Notes: generated from the letters alone by a model not told the origin. A stretch of 64,000 nt of DNA from Clostridium lentum (GCF_014287815.1 NZ_JACOOQ010000013.1:1-64000); one strand, 5' to 3'; counted from the first letter of the stretch, positions 1 to 11,232 are shown. Numbers and translations: made by a program.

Positions 1-144
1 ACGATTGTAATTCAATCCACTACCTATATCCTCAATTGTTTCATCTACTATTATCCCTTTTGAAGATGTAAAGTTTAAAAGAAATTCTATCTGATTTTTC
101 AAATCATCTTTTTGCCCATTAGTAGAAACTCTAGTATAGTTCAT
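1..144 (-). CDS. IS607-type serine recombinase (TnpA-like), N-terminal 48 residues only, cut by the window edge
   Basis: The visible product begins MNYTRVSTNGQ and ends DIGSGLNYNR. The pattern Y-x-RVS-x-x-x-Q carries the catalytic serine of serine recombinases, and QKDDLKNQ followed by DIGSGLNYNR is typical of the IS607 family. The ATG at 144-142 has a strong Shine-Dalgarno (AAGGAGTG). Full IS607 TnpA proteins usually carry a MerR-like DNA-binding domain before the catalytic domain; none is encoded directly upstream here. The protein therefore starts at the catalytic domain, either because the element is a variant or because it is decayed. The C-terminal part and any tnpB partner lie outside the window. 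Confidence 0.8.
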   Translation of the reverse strand, partial: MNYTRVSTNGQKDDLKNQIEFLLNFTSSKGIIVDETIEDIGSGLNYNR

Positions 145-363
145 TAATATCACTCCTTGAGTATATATTAGAACTTTTAAACACGTTTATCAACATTTTT
201 ATTAACTATAGTTTTCTCCTTATATGTATTGTATGTGAACTACTCCCACTTTAGAGTTTTGGAGCATTTTGCACACTTAAGTTAAGTTTCACTTTAAATA
301 TCTATTAGATTATACTATCTTTCGTGGCTTTTATCAAATATCAGTATTTTTTATTTAAATATG

Positions 364-397
364 CAAAAAGGCAGAGCTTATAATAGCTCTACCTTTT
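364..397 (-). terminator. Rho-independent terminator of the V-ATPase operon
   Basis: Arms 367-378 and 385-396 form a 12-bp stem with one G-T pair around a 6-base loop. On the minus strand the stem is followed by a T run. It lies just after the ntpD stop codon. Confidence 0.9.
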
Positions 398-408
398 CTT
401 ATTGAAAA

Positions 409-1050
409 CTAGTTTTTAGCATCAATCATTGCTTTAACCTTCATAAGTCTTGTTAAAGCACCTCTTTCATTTTCATCAAGTTTCATTCTAATAAACTTAA
501 TAGTTTCTTGTAATTGAGGAATTGTCATATACTCAAGAGCATTAACTCTTCTTCTAGTTTTCTCTATTTCATCAGCCATTAGCTGAGTTGATTTTTCCAC
601 TTCTGCAAGCTCAAGCAATTTAGGGAATATTGAATATAGCTTCGTAATTGCATCATCAAGCTCTGAAGATGTATTTGCAAAACCATATGGGAATATACCG
701 CCTTCATCATCTTGAAGCTGTCTGTGAAATTCCATTTTTGGAACATTAACGCTCATTACGTTTTTTACTCCTACTTCAACAGAAATGCTATCTTTAGGAT
801 AGGCAACTGCTTCCTCTAAAAATTCTGTACTCATTACAGCGCTTGCCATAACGAAATCTTTAAAAGAACCTTCTAATTCTGCTTCCACTTCTTTTCTAAG
901 CTGATTGTTATATTTAACAAGACCTATAAATTGTCTCATTAATTCATCTTGCTTATCCTTTAAAAGCTTATGGCTTCTTGTAGATGTTGCTAATCTCTTT
1001 TTAAGCTTAGTCAGCTCCATTCTAGTAGGATTGACATTTAATTTTGCCAT
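409..1050 (-). CDS. ntpD: V-type ATP synthase subunit D (central stalk)
   Basis: This 213-residue, mostly helical protein opens with [16 protein letters not shown], the conserved start of V/A-type ATPase subunit D, and ends in a second long helix (residues about 165-210). The subunit forms the rotating central shaft with subunit F and couples the A3B3 head to the membrane rotor. It is the last gene of the operon, 3 bases after ntpB, and is followed by a strong terminator. Length and position match the family, so the assignment is secure. Confidence 0.95.
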   Translation of the reverse strand: MAKLNVNPTRMELTKLKKRLATSTRSHKLLKDKQDELMRQFIGLVKYNNQLRKEVEAELEGSFKDFVMASAVMSTEFLEEAVAYPKDSISVEVGVKNVMSVNVPKMEFHRQLQDDEGGIFPYGFANTSSELDDAITKLYSIFPKLLELAEVEKSTQLMADEIEKTRRRVNALEYMTIPQLQETIKFIRMKLDENERGALTRLMKVKAMIDAKN

Positions 1051-1053
1051 ATT

Positions 1054-2436
1054 CTACTCTTCCTCTCCCTTAGGCATATACTTTTCAAGATATTCATCTC
1101 TAATTCTCTTAAGCTCTGTTCTTGGAAGTATCTTTAATAACTTCCATCCTAAGTTTAATGTTTCTTCAATAGATCTATTTGTATTAAACCCTTGAGAAAC
1201 ATATTCTTTTTCAAAGGCTTCAGCAAATTTAGCAAATTTCTTATCTGCATCTGATAAAGCTGATTCACCTAAGATTGCTGATAATTCTTTAGCTTGCTTA
1301 CCTTGAGCATAAGCTGAGAATAATTGGTTCATTGTATCAGCATGATCTTCTCTTGTCTTACCTTTACCAATACCTTTATCTTTAAGTCTTGATAATGATG
1401 GTAAAACATCTATTGGAGGCATAACACCTTTCTTATATAATTCTTTAGAAAGGATTATTTGTCCTTCTGTAATGTATCCTGTTAAGTCAGGAATTGGGTG
1501 AGTCTTATCTTCTTCTGGCATTGTAAGTATTGGAATTTGAGTGATTGATCCACCTCTTCCAGTGATTCTTCCTGCTCTTTCATATAATGTAGAAAGGTCA
1601 GTATATAGGTATCCTGGATATCCTCTTCTACCTGGAACTTCTTTTCTTGCTGCAGATACTTCTCTTAATGCTTCTGCATAGTTAGTGATATCTGTCATAA
1701 TAACAAGAACGTGCATATCTTTTTCATATGCTAAATATTCAGCAGCTGTTAATGCCATTCTTGGTGTAGAAATTCTTTCAATAGCTGGGTCAGATGCTAA
1801 GTTCATAAATAATACTGCATTATCTATAGCACCAGTCTTCTTGAATTCATCAACGAAGAATTGTGATTCTTCAAATGTTATACCGATAGCAGCAAATACA
1901 ACGGCAAAGTTAGTATCTGAATTTAAAACTTTTGCTTGTCTTGCTATTTGTGCAGCTAATTCTGCATGTGGAAGACCTGATGCAGAGAATACAGGAAGCT
2001 TTTGTCCTCTAACTAAAGTGTTTAACCCATCGATAGCTGAAATTCCTGTTTGAATAAACTCAGCTGGGAAGTCTCTTGATACTGGATTAATAGCTTCACC
2101 ATTGATATCTTTATATGCTTCTGGTATTATTTTTGGACCATTGTCTATTGGGTGACCCATACCATCGAATATTCTTCCTATCATATCTTCAGAAACACCA
2201 AGCTCTAATGATCTTCCTAAGAATTTGGCTTTTGTTCCTTTTAAGTTAATTCCTGATGATCCTTCATATAACTGAACTACTGCTCTAGTTCCGTTAACTT
2301 CTAGAACCTTACCTCTTCTTTTTTCACCAGTTTGTATTTCAACTTCAACTAGCTCATCGTATTTTACACCGCTAACTCCTTCAACAACCATTAAAGGACC
2401 TACAACTTCAGTTACAGTTCTATATTCCTTAAGCAT
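1054..2436 (-). CDS. ntpB: V-type ATP synthase subunit B (non-catalytic)
   Basis: This 460-residue protein has the V/A-ATPase B-subunit architecture: an N-terminal beta barrel (residues about 5-75), then the nucleotide-binding-type domain. The P-loop position reads [14 protein letters not shown] rather than GxxxxGKT, the hallmark of the non-catalytic subunit. [23 protein letters not shown] is split here as [14 protein letters not shown] then STLYERAGR, both conserved. It alternates with NtpA in the A3B3 head. The start overlaps the end of ntpA by 8 bases, implying translational coupling. Confidence 0.97.
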   Translation of the reverse strand: MLKEYRTVTEVVGPLMVVEGVSGVKYDELVEVEIQTGEKRRGKVLEVNGTRAVVQLYEGSSGINLKGTKAKFLGRSLELGVSEDMIGRIFDGMGHPIDNGPKIIPEAYKDINGEAINPVSRDFPAEFIQTGISAIDGLNTLVRGQKLPVFSASGLPHAELAAQIARQAKVLNSDTNFAVVFAAIGITFEESQFFVDEFKKTGAIDNAVLFMNLASDPAIERISTPRMALTAAEYLAYEKDMHVLVIMTDITNYAEALREVSAARKEVPGRRGYPGYLYTDLSTLYERAGRITGRGGSITQIPILTMPEEDKTHPIPDLTGYITEGQIILSKELYKKGVMPPIDVLPSLSRLKDKGIGKGKTREDHADTMNQLFSAYAQGKQAKELSAILGESALSDADKKFAKFAEAFEKEYVSQGFNTNRSIEETLNLGWKLLKILPRTELKRIRDEYLEKYMPKGEEE

Positions 2437-4204
2437 TCAGAACTCCTCCTTTGCTTATTAATTCGTCTATAGCAGATTTAACTTCTACAGCTATTTCATC
2501 AGTTCTGCTTATATTTTTTTCTTCTATATATTTTGCTCTAGCAACTTTATCTCTAACTTCTAAGTTTAAGATATCATTTAAATATACACCTGCTTCAAGA
2601 GCTCTTTCTGCTTCTTTCTTGAAAAGAATTACTAACTTAAGCATTCTATATTGCTTTTCAAGTGAAGTATAAGTATCTACTTCGTGGAAACTGTTTTGTT
2701 GTAAGTAATCTTCTCTAATAGATTTAGCAACTTCAAGTTTTAATCTATCTTGAGCTGATAAAGCATCAATACCGATTAATCTTACGATTTCTTCTAAGCT
2801 TGCTTCTTCTTGTAATAAAGCCATAGCTTCCATTCTTAATTCTGACCAGTCTGGAGCAACTTCTCTGTTAAAGTAAGTATCAACTGTATCTGCATATAAT
2901 GAATAAGAAGATAACCAGTTGATTGCTGGGAAGTGTCTCTTATATGCAAGTTGAGCATCTAATCCCCAGAATACTTTTACTATTCTTAATGTTGATTGAG
3001 TAACTGGCTCAGATATATCTCCACCTGGAGGAGAAACGGCACCGATAGCTGTAACAGCTCCTTCTCTACCATCTTTACCTAAACAGATAACTCTACCAGC
3101 TCTTTCATAGTATTCAGCAAGTCTTGATCCTAAGTATGCTGGATATCCTTCATCACCTGGCATTTCTTCAAGTCTACCAGACATTTCTCTAAGTGCTTCT
3201 GCCCATCTTGAAGTTGAGTCAGCCATGATTGATACTGAGTAACCCATATCTCTAAAGTATTCAGCAATTGTTATACCAGTGTAAATTGATGCTTCTCTGG
3301 CAGCAACTGGCATGTTAGATGTATTTGCTATAAGAACTGTTCTCTTCATCAAACTTTGACCAGTTTTAGGGTCAATTAGTTCAGGGAATTCATTAAGAAC
3401 GTCTGTCATTTCGTTTCCACGTTCTCCACATCCAACGTAAACAACTATTTCAGCATCTCCCCATTTAGCAATTTGGTGCTGAGTTACTGTTTTACCAGCT
3501 CCGAAAGGTCCTGGTACTGCAGCTGCTCCCCCTTTAGTTACAGGGAAGAATGTATCGATAACTCTTTGACCTGTAGTCATTGGAGCATCTGGTTTTAATT
3601 TACTTGCAAAAGGTCTACCTTTTCTTGCAGGCCATTTTTGCATTAACGATAACTCTCTATCACCTTTAGCAGTTTCAACAACACATACAGTACTGTCTAC
3701 TGTGAAGTCTCCGCCTTTTATTGATTTAACTTTACCACTTACTCCGTAAGGAACCATTATTTTGTGTAATACTACAGCAGTTTCTTGAACTGTACCTATT
3801 ACATCACCTGCTTCTACTTCATCGCCTTCTTTTACAGTTGGAACAAATGTCCAAACTTTTTCTCTATTTAATGCATTAACAGCTATCCCTCTAACTAGGA
3901 AAGGAGAATTAGCTGCTTTTTCAAAAGCATCTAATGGTCTTTGTATTCCATCGAACATTGATTCTATTAATCCAGGTCCAAGCTCTAAGCTTAATGGTTC
4001 TCCTGTTGTTATAACTGGATCTCCTGTTCCGATACCTGTTGTTTCTTCGTAAACTTGGATAGATGCCTTATCTCCTCTCATTTCGATGATTTCACCGATA
4101 AGCTTCTTTTCTCCAACCTTAACTACGTCATATATATTAGCTTCTTCCATTCCTTCAGCTACAACTAAAGGTCCAGAAACTTTAATAATTCTTCCGGTCT
4201 TCAA
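2429..4204 (-). CDS. ntpA: V-type ATP synthase subunit A (catalytic)
   Basis: At 591 residues this has the normal length for the catalytic A subunit. It shows an N-terminal barrel, the A-specific non-homologous insert (residues about 110-190) and a Walker A motif [11 protein letters not shown] near residue 232-242. GERGNEM and [19 protein letters not shown] are also conserved catalytic-core segments. It hydrolyses or makes ATP on the cytoplasmic side of the V1 head. It follows the subunit F gene by 17 bases and overlaps ntpB. Confidence 0.98.
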   Translation of the reverse strand: MKTGRIIKVSGPLVVAEGMEEANIYDVVKVGEKKLIGEIIEMRGDKASIQVYEETTGIGTGDPVITTGEPLSLELGPGLIESMFDGIQRPLDAFEKAANSPFLVRGIAVNALNREKVWTFVPTVKEGDEVEAGDVIGTVQETAVVLHKIMVPYGVSGKVKSIKGGDFTVDSTVCVVETAKGDRELSLMQKWPARKGRPFASKLKPDAPMTTGQRVIDTFFPVTKGGAAAVPGPFGAGKTVTQHQIAKWGDAEIVVYVGCGERGNEMTDVLNEFPELIDPKTGQSLMKRTVLIANTSNMPVAAREASIYTGITIAEYFRDMGYSVSIMADSTSRWAEALREMSGRLEEMPGDEGYPAYLGSRLAEYYERAGRVICLGKDGREGAVTAIGAVSPPGGDISEPVTQSTLRIVKVFWGLDAQLAYKRHFPAINWLSSYSLYADTVDTYFNREVAPDWSELRMEAMALLQEEASLEEIVRLIGIDALSAQDRLKLEVAKSIREDYLQQNSFHEVDTYTSLEKQYRMLKLVILFKKEAERALEAGVYLNDILNLEVRDKVARAKYIEEKNISRTDEIAVEVKSAIDELISKGGVLNA

Positions 4205-4221
4205 TTCTCTAACCTGCCTTC

Positions 4222-4533
4222 CTATAAAATATTCATACCTACAGCTTTTTCCACACTCTCACTAATTCTCTTAGAACCTATATTTAAAGTTCCTTGATTA
4301 CTTGGAATTAATATTACAGCAGGAAGCAATTGATTATTATAACGTTCAATAGTTTCTTCTATTGTTACAGCAACTTGTTCTGTAACAAATATAACTGCAT
4401 AATCATTCATAGCCATCTTATCTACTGCTCTTCTTGCTTCGTCTGCTCCAACTACTGGTGCAACATCTACGCCAAGTGCTTTGAAAGCTAAAACTGAGTC
4501 TTTATCACCAACAACTCCAATCTTCTTATACAT
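4222..4533 (-). CDS. ntpG: V-type ATP synthase subunit F (NtpG in the E. hirae scheme)
   Basis: This is the small central-stalk subunit, with the alternating strand-helix pattern of the family ([20 protein letters not shown] at the start). I place the start at the ATG giving MYKKIGVV, 103 residues, which is the family length; an in-frame GTG three codons upstream (4542) would add MIV. The gene overlaps the end of ntpC by 8 bases. With subunit D it forms the rotor axle and may control ATPase activity. Confidence 0.9.
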   Translation of the reverse strand: MYKKIGVVGDKDSVLAFKALGVDVAPVVGADEARRAVDKMAMNDYAVIFVTEQVAVTIEETIERYNNQLLPAVILIPSNQGTLNIGSKRISESVEKAVGMNIL

Positions 4534-5527
4534 AACTATCACGCAGCCTTTCTCTAATTACTTCCTCAGCAACATTATTAAGCTTACCAACCATTATAAT
4601 TCTAATTAATTTAATTTCTGTTTCCTTTGCATATATATAAGAAAGAATTCTTTCTGGTCCAAAGGTAACAAATTTTGAATCCTTCATTAGCGCCATTATA
4701 TAATTATCGCTTAATTTTTCTAATAGGTTTGCTGAATTTGTAGCTATATACCCTTCTAATCCTTCTCTTACTATCTCTGAGTAAACAGAAAAACTTAACT
4801 TAGAAATAATATTCTCTGGTGATTCATTGATTATTGATACTAATGTATCTTTATCTATGTATCCACCTGGAACAATAACTTCTTGAGCAAATTCACGACC
4901 CTTACCTTGTTTCTTAATTCTTAGTAAAGTCTTGATATTTGTTGAATCAATCATTGCATTTATTATTTTATCAGTAAAACTGTAGTTTAATGATTTTTTT
5001 ATTTGAACTAATTCTTCAAACATAAACTTATCTACAATTATATCGATTCTTTGTGGATCTTTTGTTGCCTCAAAATCTTCAACTGCTGCCATAACAGCCT
5101 TACCTATATTTCCTCTTAAATCACCAAAGCTATCTGAGTCAATTTTTCTTTTTATTTCATTAACATCATCTTTTCCTAAGTGAATTAGAAGATTAGAAAA
5201 ATCTTTTCCTAAGAATTTACCTTTTAAAAGAACTTTTACATTATGGTAAATATATTTTGTGCTGAATAAATTTACAATATCTTTTACTGGACATAATTCA
5301 TATACCAGACTATAAACTCTTTGTAATTCAGCACTTAACATTTCCTCATAATCACTTGCTCTTTTTACATTCCCCATAACATTTGCATACTCAGTTTCAC
5401 CAAGTATTTTTATAACATCATCTGCATTTGGAGCTTCTATCATTCTTTGGATTTTGGCCTTATCAAGGAGTCTTGTTTCTAATACCCATATTCTTGAAAG
5501 AGCTTGGGTAAATTGCATTAAATCCAT
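4526..5527 (-). CDS. ntpC: V-type ATP synthase subunit C (rotor socket, subunit d)
   Basis: This 333-residue all-helical protein matches the C/d subunit that joins the central stalk to the membrane K ring. The N-terminal pattern ([18 protein letters not shown]) and the internal repeats of helical hairpins fit the family. A Shine-Dalgarno AGGAGG lies 6 bases before the ATG at 5527. It sits between ntpE and the subunit F gene as in E. hirae. Confidence 0.93.
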   Translation of the reverse strand: MDLMQFTQALSRIWVLETRLLDKAKIQRMIEAPNADDVIKILGETEYANVMGNVKRASDYEEMLSAELQRVYSLVYELCPVKDIVNLFSTKYIYHNVKVLLKGKFLGKDFSNLLIHLGKDDVNEIKRKIDSDSFGDLRGNIGKAVMAAVEDFEATKDPQRIDIIVDKFMFEELVQIKKSLNYSFTDKIINAMIDSTNIKTLLRIKKQGKGREFAQEVIVPGGYIDKDTLVSIINESPENIISKLSFSVYSEIVREGLEGYIATNSANLLEKLSDNYIMALMKDSKFVTFGPERILSYIYAKETEIKLIRIIMVGKLNNVAEEVIRERLRDSYV

Positions 5528-5538
5528 AGCTTACCTCC

Positions 5539-6135
5539 TTAATTAAATAACACCTTTGCAACTTCAAATTCTAATTGATCTTTTAATGAATCAACAAGAG
5601 ATTCAAAGGTATTATTAATTTCTACGCCACCTTTTTCTAATATGAAACCACCTCTAAATGAACCAATAGTTTCACTTATTTTAATTTCACCTTTAAGTCC
5701 TTTTGCTTTTAATTCTGTATTAATTTCTGCAACAACTTCTTTTGACACTATTTTGTTACCATCTTCATTTAAGATAAGTGTTTCATCACCATCTATATTT
5801 AATGATAAAATAGAATCTTTAATAAATTTAACAAATTCTCTATCATTTAATTTACATAACGTTTCTACACTCTTAGAGAATACTTCTTCAATTACTTCTT
5901 GCTTAGCAGCTAATTTTTCATTTCTTGCTTTAAGCTTAGCACCTGAAATTACTCTTTCTTTTTTAGATTTAGCTTCAATTTCAGCTTTTTCTAAAATTTC
6001 TTTTTCAAGTTCTTTTGCAGAAGCAACTTTTTTAGAAAGAATCTTATTTTTTTCTTCTTCAGCAGTAGCTAAAATACTTTCCTTTCTTCCTTCAGCATCT
6101 CTTAAGATTTTTGAAGTAATATTATTTACTGACAT
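5539..6135 (-). CDS. ntpE: V-type ATP synthase subunit E (peripheral stalk)
   Basis: The 198-residue product has a long charged N-terminal helix rich in E and K (residues about 8-95) followed by a globular C-terminal domain with GSFRGGFILE, typical of V/A-ATPase subunit E. Subunit E pairs with the coiled-coil subunit encoded by the first gene of the operon to form the stator stalk. Position between ntpK and ntpC matches the E. hirae order. Confidence 0.93.
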   Translation of the reverse strand: MSVNNITSKILRDAEGRKESILATAEEEKNKILSKKVASAKELEKEILEKAEIEAKSKKERVISGAKLKARNEKLAAKQEVIEEVFSKSVETLCKLNDREFVKFIKDSILSLNIDGDETLILNEDGNKIVSKEVVAEINTELKAKGLKGEIKISETIGSFRGGFILEKGGVEINNTFESLVDSLKDQLEFEVAKVLFN

Positions 6136-6152
6136 ATCCTATATCTCCAATC

Positions 6153-6653
<501 letters not shown>

Positions 6654-8606
6654 CTAATTTTCCTTTAAATTCATATATTTTTCTGATACTGTAAATGGCT
6701 CAAATTGTTTTCCGCCACCTTCGTAGAATTTACCAAAGTATTCTACATATTGTAATCTTGCTGTATGAACATAAGCTCCAAGTAAACTTAATCCTAAGTT
6801 AAATATGTGTATTAAAACAAATAATAATGGTATAACTATTATAGCGTACCATCCACTCATTTGAGTAATAAGCATATTGAAAGCTGATGCTATACATCCA
6901 CCTGATAATCCAAGTGCCATAAGTCTTGAATAAGAAACTAAGTCTCCTACATATCCTGTAATGTTATATAAGTTATATAACCCTTGACCTATTTGCGCAC
7001 CTTTACTCTTTTCATTTCTACCACCAGAATAAATTATTAAAAGTGCACCAATAACCATACCAGCTATTGCAATGTATTTAACTACTGTTGGCCACCCTAA
7101 AAGTATACAACCAGCAAAAATACCTATTGAAACAAGCTCTATTATCCAAGAACCTACATCAACAATGGCATCAAATGATTTACCCATTTTGCAAAGGTAT
7201 GAGAACTTAATTATAAGTCCAGCAAATATTTGAACAACACCAAATACAATTGATATTGCTAATATTGTAACAACATCTCTTGTTGGAACTAAAAGTCCTG
7301 GTATTGGTAAAATATCACCAAAATATGAACCATAAATCATACCAAATATAATTGTAGGTATACTTACAAATAAACCAAATCTTAAGAAATCTGCTGTTTC
7401 TTTTTTTAGTTTTAATGATTTAAGTGCTAATAAACATATTAATAACATTGTTAATCCATATCCTGCATCAGCAACCATCATCCCAAAGAATACAAGGTAG
7501 AATGGTGTTAAAAACGGAGTTGGATCCCACTCATCATATCTAGGTGTACTATACATTGATGTAACAGATTCAAAAGCAGATACTAGTTTACTATTTCTAA
7601 GCTTTACTGGTACCTCTTCAACTTCATCTTCCTTAACATCTTCAAATGTCATATAGTAATCTTCACCTGTAACTTCTTTACAAATTGCACTTAAGGCATT
7701 ATTGTCTTCAACAGCGCACCATCCTTGAATAGTAACAGTGTTGTTTGTTCTTAAGAAGTTTGTTGATGCTTTTTCTCTAGATACCTTATTGAAGTAATAA
7801 TCATAAACTAGTTGCATTACCTTAATATCTTCTTCATAAGAAGCTAGTTCTTCCTTCATTAAAAATATCTTTGTCTTTATGTCCTCAATCTTGGCAGATA
7901 AATCCATTATTGTTTTTTGAGGAACATCTTTGTAGTCAGTCTTAAATGCACTGAAACCATAATTTCTAATTAAACTTAAAGTTTCATCTGCTTTAGAGCC
8001 ATCAACTAATATAAGTACATTAGTATCATTACTGTTTCTTGAAACAACTTCTACATAAGCATCTTTTAAAGCAGAGCTTAGCTCTTCTTCATATTGTTTT
8101 GCAATACTACCTATGAAATAAGCTGTTTTGTTTAACTCATCTAGATTTTCAAAGGAACAGTCTAGCAATTCCCAAGGTTTTAATATGTCAATTTCCCCTT
8201 GAAGTTTAACTATTGAATTTTCAAAATCATGTAATTGTTCTTCTTTTTCTTTTACTTTTTCGTAAATAGCAGGCCAATTTGATTTTTCAACCAATTCTTC
8301 TAATTCCTCTACAGATAAGCTTTGCCTATCATCTTGTATTGATTGTAATAAAGACTTTTTAGGCATATAGCTATTCAGAAAATCTAGAGATGATTTAGCT
8401 TTTGATAAATTTTCTTCATACTCTGAACTATTTGAATCCACTTCATCTTTTGAAAGTTCTTTTAAAACTTCATTTTTTTCAAGTTTTTCTTCATCTTGAA
8501 GATTGATAAACTCAACCTTAGAAAATCCTTGTAACTTACGAAGAAGCTCTTTCTTGTGAGATTCAAAAGTAACCAAAGTGAATTTGTTCATCTTAACTAT
8601 TGCCAT
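6654..8606 (-). CDS. ntpI: V-type ATP synthase subunit I (stator, subunit a)
   Basis: This 650-residue protein has a long cytoplasmic half with coiled-coil stretches (residues about 50-330) and a membrane half with about seven or eight helices from about residue 360. The segment VSYSRLMALGLSGG holds the conserved arginine that faces the rotor ring carboxylates. This is the half-channel subunit of the membrane motor. Its start overlaps the preceding coiled-coil subunit gene by 14 bases. Confidence 0.96.
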   Translation of the reverse strand: MAIVKMNKFTLVTFESHKKELLRKLQGFSKVEFINLQDEEKLEKNEVLKELSKDEVDSNSSEYEENLSKAKSSLDFLNSYMPKKSLLQSIQDDRQSLSVEELEELVEKSNWPAIYEKVKEKEEQLHDFENSIVKLQGEIDILKPWELLDCSFENLDELNKTAYFIGSIAKQYEEELSSALKDAYVEVVSRNSNDTNVLILVDGSKADETLSLIRNYGFSAFKTDYKDVPQKTIMDLSAKIEDIKTKIFLMKEELASYEEDIKVMQLVYDYYFNKVSREKASTNFLRTNNTVTIQGWCAVEDNNALSAICKEVTGEDYYMTFEDVKEDEVEEVPVKLRNSKLVSAFESVTSMYSTPRYDEWDPTPFLTPFYLVFFGMMVADAGYGLTMLLICLLALKSLKLKKETADFLRFGLFVSIPTIIFGMIYGSYFGDILPIPGLLVPTRDVVTILAISIVFGVVQIFAGLIIKFSYLCKMGKSFDAIVDVGSWIIELVSIGIFAGCILLGWPTVVKYIAIAGMVIGALLIIYSGGRNEKSKGAQIGQGLYNLYNITGYVGDLVSYSRLMALGLSGGCIASAFNMLITQMSGWYAIIVIPLLFVLIHIFNLGLSLLGAYVHTARLQYVEYFGKFYEGGGKQFEPFTVSEKYMNLKEN

Positions 8607-8919
8607 GAATCTTCACTATCCTCTCAACAACTATATTAATAGCATTTTCTTTTAATGTAGGTGATAAATTTCTTATACTTTCTTTTTCTTTCTCACCATT
8701 TTCTAAAATAGGCTTTGCTTCAACATTTCCAGCTTCTATAGCTTCTTGTATTAACTTATCAGCCTTTGCTCTAGCATCTTTCACAATACTGTCATATTGT
8801 TTTTCAGCTTCACTATGAGCATTCAAAATTAACTCCTTAGACGCCTTATTAGCCTCTGATATCATGTCTTCAGCTTGTAACTCTGCTTTCTTTATCTCGT
8901 TAATTGCATCTAATGCCAA
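8593..8919 (-). CDS. ntpF: V-type ATP synthase peripheral-stalk coiled-coil subunit (NtpF/AhaH-like)
   Basis: This 108-residue protein is almost wholly helical and charged, with the heptad-like stretch of the G/H stalk subunit (KKAELQAEDMISEANKASKE). It is the first gene of the operon, as ntpF is in E. hirae. The start is TTG at 8919, preceded by GGTGGTGAG; no ATG is available nearby. Its partner is subunit E. Sequence conservation in this subunit is low, so the call leans on length, composition and position. Confidence 0.85.
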   Translation of the reverse strand: MALDAINEIKKAELQAEDMISEANKASKELILNAHSEAEKQYDSIVKDARAKADKLIQEAIEAGNVEAKPILENGEKEKESIRNLSPTLKENAINIVVERIVKIHGNS

Positions 8920-8988
8920 AATCTCACCACCTTTTCTCGTATTATATAATCAATATTAATACCTTATATAGTATTGATTACTGTTTTA

Positions 8989-9016
8989 ATTATACACAAT
9001 TTCATGCTTTTATCAA
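8989..9016 (-). promoter_or_regulatory. SigA-type promoter of the V-ATPase operon
   Basis: On the minus strand a -35 box TTGATA (9016-9011) is separated by 16 bases from a perfect -10 box TATAAT (8994-8989). It lies about 70 bases upstream of the first gene of the operon. Confidence 0.75.
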
Positions 9017-9079
9017 CTTATTTTTATGATTTTTCTTTAAAAAGTTGAATTTATCACTTTAATTTTTGTAAATTAAAAC

Positions 9080-9256
9080 TTAAATTAAGTCATTTCCCAT
9101 CAATAACCAATGCATATTTATTCCCTCTACTTCTATATTATAATATTTATCGAACATATACTTAACTTTCTTAAGTAAATTTAATTTATTATTGAAAATA
9201 TACTTTTTATATGTATTAGAAAAAGCCACAACTTGAAGCTTTTTCTTAATTATTTT
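9080..9256 (-). other. Possible short or decayed coding sequence (58 open codons, no standard start)
   Basis: The gap 8920-9335 otherwise holds only the V-ATPase promoter. On the minus strand 58 codons stay open in very AT-rich DNA, from just after a stop at 9259-9257 to the stop at 9082-9080. The C-terminal part reads YYNIEVEGIN then MHWLLMGNDLI, which looks protein-like. There is no ATG near the front; the first ATG gives only 25 residues and lacks a good Shine-Dalgarno. A GAGGG lies upstream but out of reach of a normal start codon. It may be the remnant of a small gene with a lost start or a frameshift, or chance. An inverted repeat (AGAAAAAGC, 9217-9247 region) lies inside it. Confidence 0.3.
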
Positions 9257-9335
9257 TTATAATACCCTCTTATATCTATAATTAATAGAAAATACTTTAA
9301 TTATACATTAATAATCTAATATTTCCATATTGCAA

Positions 9336-9851
9336 TTAATTGTTATAAGTAAAATCTTCATTTTTTCTTGCTTTAATGTAATAAATATCTTCCCATACCT
9401 TTTCTTCTTCAATACCAAACTGTCCTGATAAAATCTTTCTAGTTTCTTCAATACTAGATGAAGTCATAGGATTTAAATTTTTAAATTGAAACTCTTTAAT
9501 TTTTTCTGACGGAAGAATAACTCTTATTTTATTATTAAATAACTTTCCTATTTCCTTATTAATATCCCATATATAAATGCTTCCTCCACTTTTTATGCTT
9601 CTACTTATCTTTTGAAGCAACTTTTCTCTTTGATAATCTCCCCAAATATTGCTTAGAGCAAAGAAAATAGTACAATTATCATAACTTCTTTCTTTAAGCA
9701 ATTCTGAATTTTCCTCTTCGATATAATCAACTGAAACTTCATCATCAATATCTTTGGCTATATTGTATATAACTCCAAAGCTTTCACCTACATCTAGAAC
9801 ATCCCCCTTTATATTAATATGACTTAAATTCAATACTATAGTTTTTCCCAT
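9336..9851 (-). CDS. Class I SAM-methyltransferase-like protein, function unknown
   Basis: The 171-residue product has a motif I-like segment (GDVLDVGESFGVIYNIA, residues about 16-32), a later acidic strand-loop (VDYIEEEN) and a motif IV-like stretch (IFFALSNIWGD) before SIKSGGSIYIWDI, as in Rossmann-fold methyltransferases. No substrate-binding signature is recognisable and the domain is shorter than most active enzymes. The start has a good Shine-Dalgarno (AAGGGGGA). It lies upstream of the V-ATPase operon, with its own untranslated stretch between; no link to that operon is shown. Confidence 0.6.
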   Translation of the reverse strand: MGKTIVLNLSHINIKGDVLDVGESFGVIYNIAKDIDDEVSVDYIEEENSELLKERSYDNCTIFFALSNIWGDYQREKLLQKISRSIKSGGSIYIWDINKEIGKLFNNKIRVILPSEKIKEFQFKNLNPMTSSSIEETRKILSGQFGIEEEKVWEDIYYIKARKNEDFTYNN

Positions 9852-9948
9852 ATTATCCCCCTTTATTACACTTTAACAATTTACTATTGATTTTTACTAT
9901 TATTTTGCTCTTTTATAAATATATTATGTTTACCTACTATTAACTTTT

Positions 9949-11232
9949 TTATCCTATATTTTTCCCCTTGAATTTTATCATCACAATTAAAACTATAGCT
10001 ATGATAAATATTATCAGAAATACCCATATAATCTTTGGTAGATTAAAAACTGATAGATTATTTCCGTTTCTCAACTTATATATGCACCCTATACCGCTAT
10101 CTAAAATATACATGCTGTCTTTATGATATCTTATACTTTTAACCTCACTTCCTTCCGAAAGTCTTATTATTGATTTTGCTACACCTTCACCATTCATGGC
10201 ATACAATACCTTTTCTTTGTTATCTGCAAATACTATAGTATCTTTACTTAAGCACTTGCCATCTATATCAATAGCCAATCCTTCTAATGCATCAATGGAC
10301 TTATGTTGATAAATAGGACCATACACCACTTCTGTAGGATGGTTTTTTATTATAAATGTATTAGCTTCCTTTCCTTTTATAAATCTTGGTGAAGTAACAG
10401 GATCGCCTCCACTGAAATCTGGCCACCCATACCAGCTCTTTTCTTTTATACTATAGATATAATCTTTATCACCTTCTAAAGGTCTATCTCCCGAATTTTC
10501 AATACCTCCTACTATAGCAATTATTTTACCATCACTGGTAACACTATACCCTTTAACATTCCTTATACCTGTAGCATATGTAGCTATTTCATCATCCATA
10601 AGGTTACATGATATTATACTTGCATTGCTAAATTTCCCCTCATTTATGGTTGAATCCTCCTGCACCGACTCTGAATAATTACAGAATCCTGAAGTTCCAC
10701 TGTTACCATATTTCCTACCTGATAGAGTCCAATGAAATGATGGTATATCCACTTTCCCATCTGGACTATCTACTACTCCACTATTGGTGTTGCTACCTAT
10801 AGATGCGTATAAAACATCTCCTTTAACTAAAAGCTTAATTTCTTTATTAATTCCGTTATTAGGAATATTATTAACTATATCACTAAAAGTTCCATTATCT
10901 AAATCATATTTTATAATAGAATTTCCACTAGATATTATTAGATAATTTTTATATACCACAATATCATATATTTTTAATGCATCATTACTAAATAATCTTT
11001 CTACCTTATTATCCTCATTTATTCTTTCCACTGAATTATCATAGGCAACATATATATTTCCATCATTATCAAAATCAAAGGAAACGGCATTTAAACAATC
11101 TTTATTATTAATTGTCCACTGGATATCATCATATACTATATTAAGTTTGTATTTATCATCTAAATTATATATACCAAAGGATATGGCTACAATGACTACA
11201 CTAACTATGAAAAAACTTATAACCTTCTTCAT
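9949..11232 (-). CDS. Membrane-tethered beta-propeller protein, sugar-dehydrogenase/NHL-like
   Basis: The 427-residue protein has an N-terminal membrane segment (residues about 3-24) and a C-terminal one (about 398-420) ending in a short basic tail. Between them lie repeated strand units such as YGWPDFSGGDPV and LEGLAIDIDGK, typical of the soluble PQQ-sugar dehydrogenase / strictosidine-synthase-like beta-propeller group. The central domain would sit outside the cell. Catalytic or PQQ-binding residues cannot be confirmed by eye, so enzyme activity is not claimed. Start is supported by GGGAGGGG upstream. Confidence 0.6.
   Translation of the reverse strand: MKKVISFFIVSVVIVAISFGIYNLDDKYKLNIVYDDIQWTINNKDCLNAVSFDFDNDGNIYVAYDNSVERINEDNKVERLFSNDALKIYDIVVYKNYLIISSGNSIIKYDLDNGTFSDIVNNIPNNGINKEIKLLVKGDVLYASIGSNTNSGVVDSPDGKVDIPSFHWTLSGRKYGNSGTSGFCNYSESVQEDSTINEGKFSNASIISCNLMDDEIATYATGIRNVKGYSVTSDGKIIAIVGGIENSGDRPLEGDKDYIYSIKEKSWYGWPDFSGGDPVTSPRFIKGKEANTFIIKNHPTEVVYGPIYQHKSIDALEGLAIDIDGKCLSKDTIVFADNKEKVLYAMNGEGVAKSIIRLSEGSEVKSIRYHKDSMYILDSGIGCIYKLRNGNNLSVFNLPKIIWVFLIIFIIAIVLIVMIKFKGKNIG

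Noticed and set aside
145..363. Remnant of an upstream reading frame before the recombinase
   Set aside because: A short frame ending KVGVVHIQYI lies near 200-250 on the minus strand but is only about 18 codons and I cannot tie it to a family.
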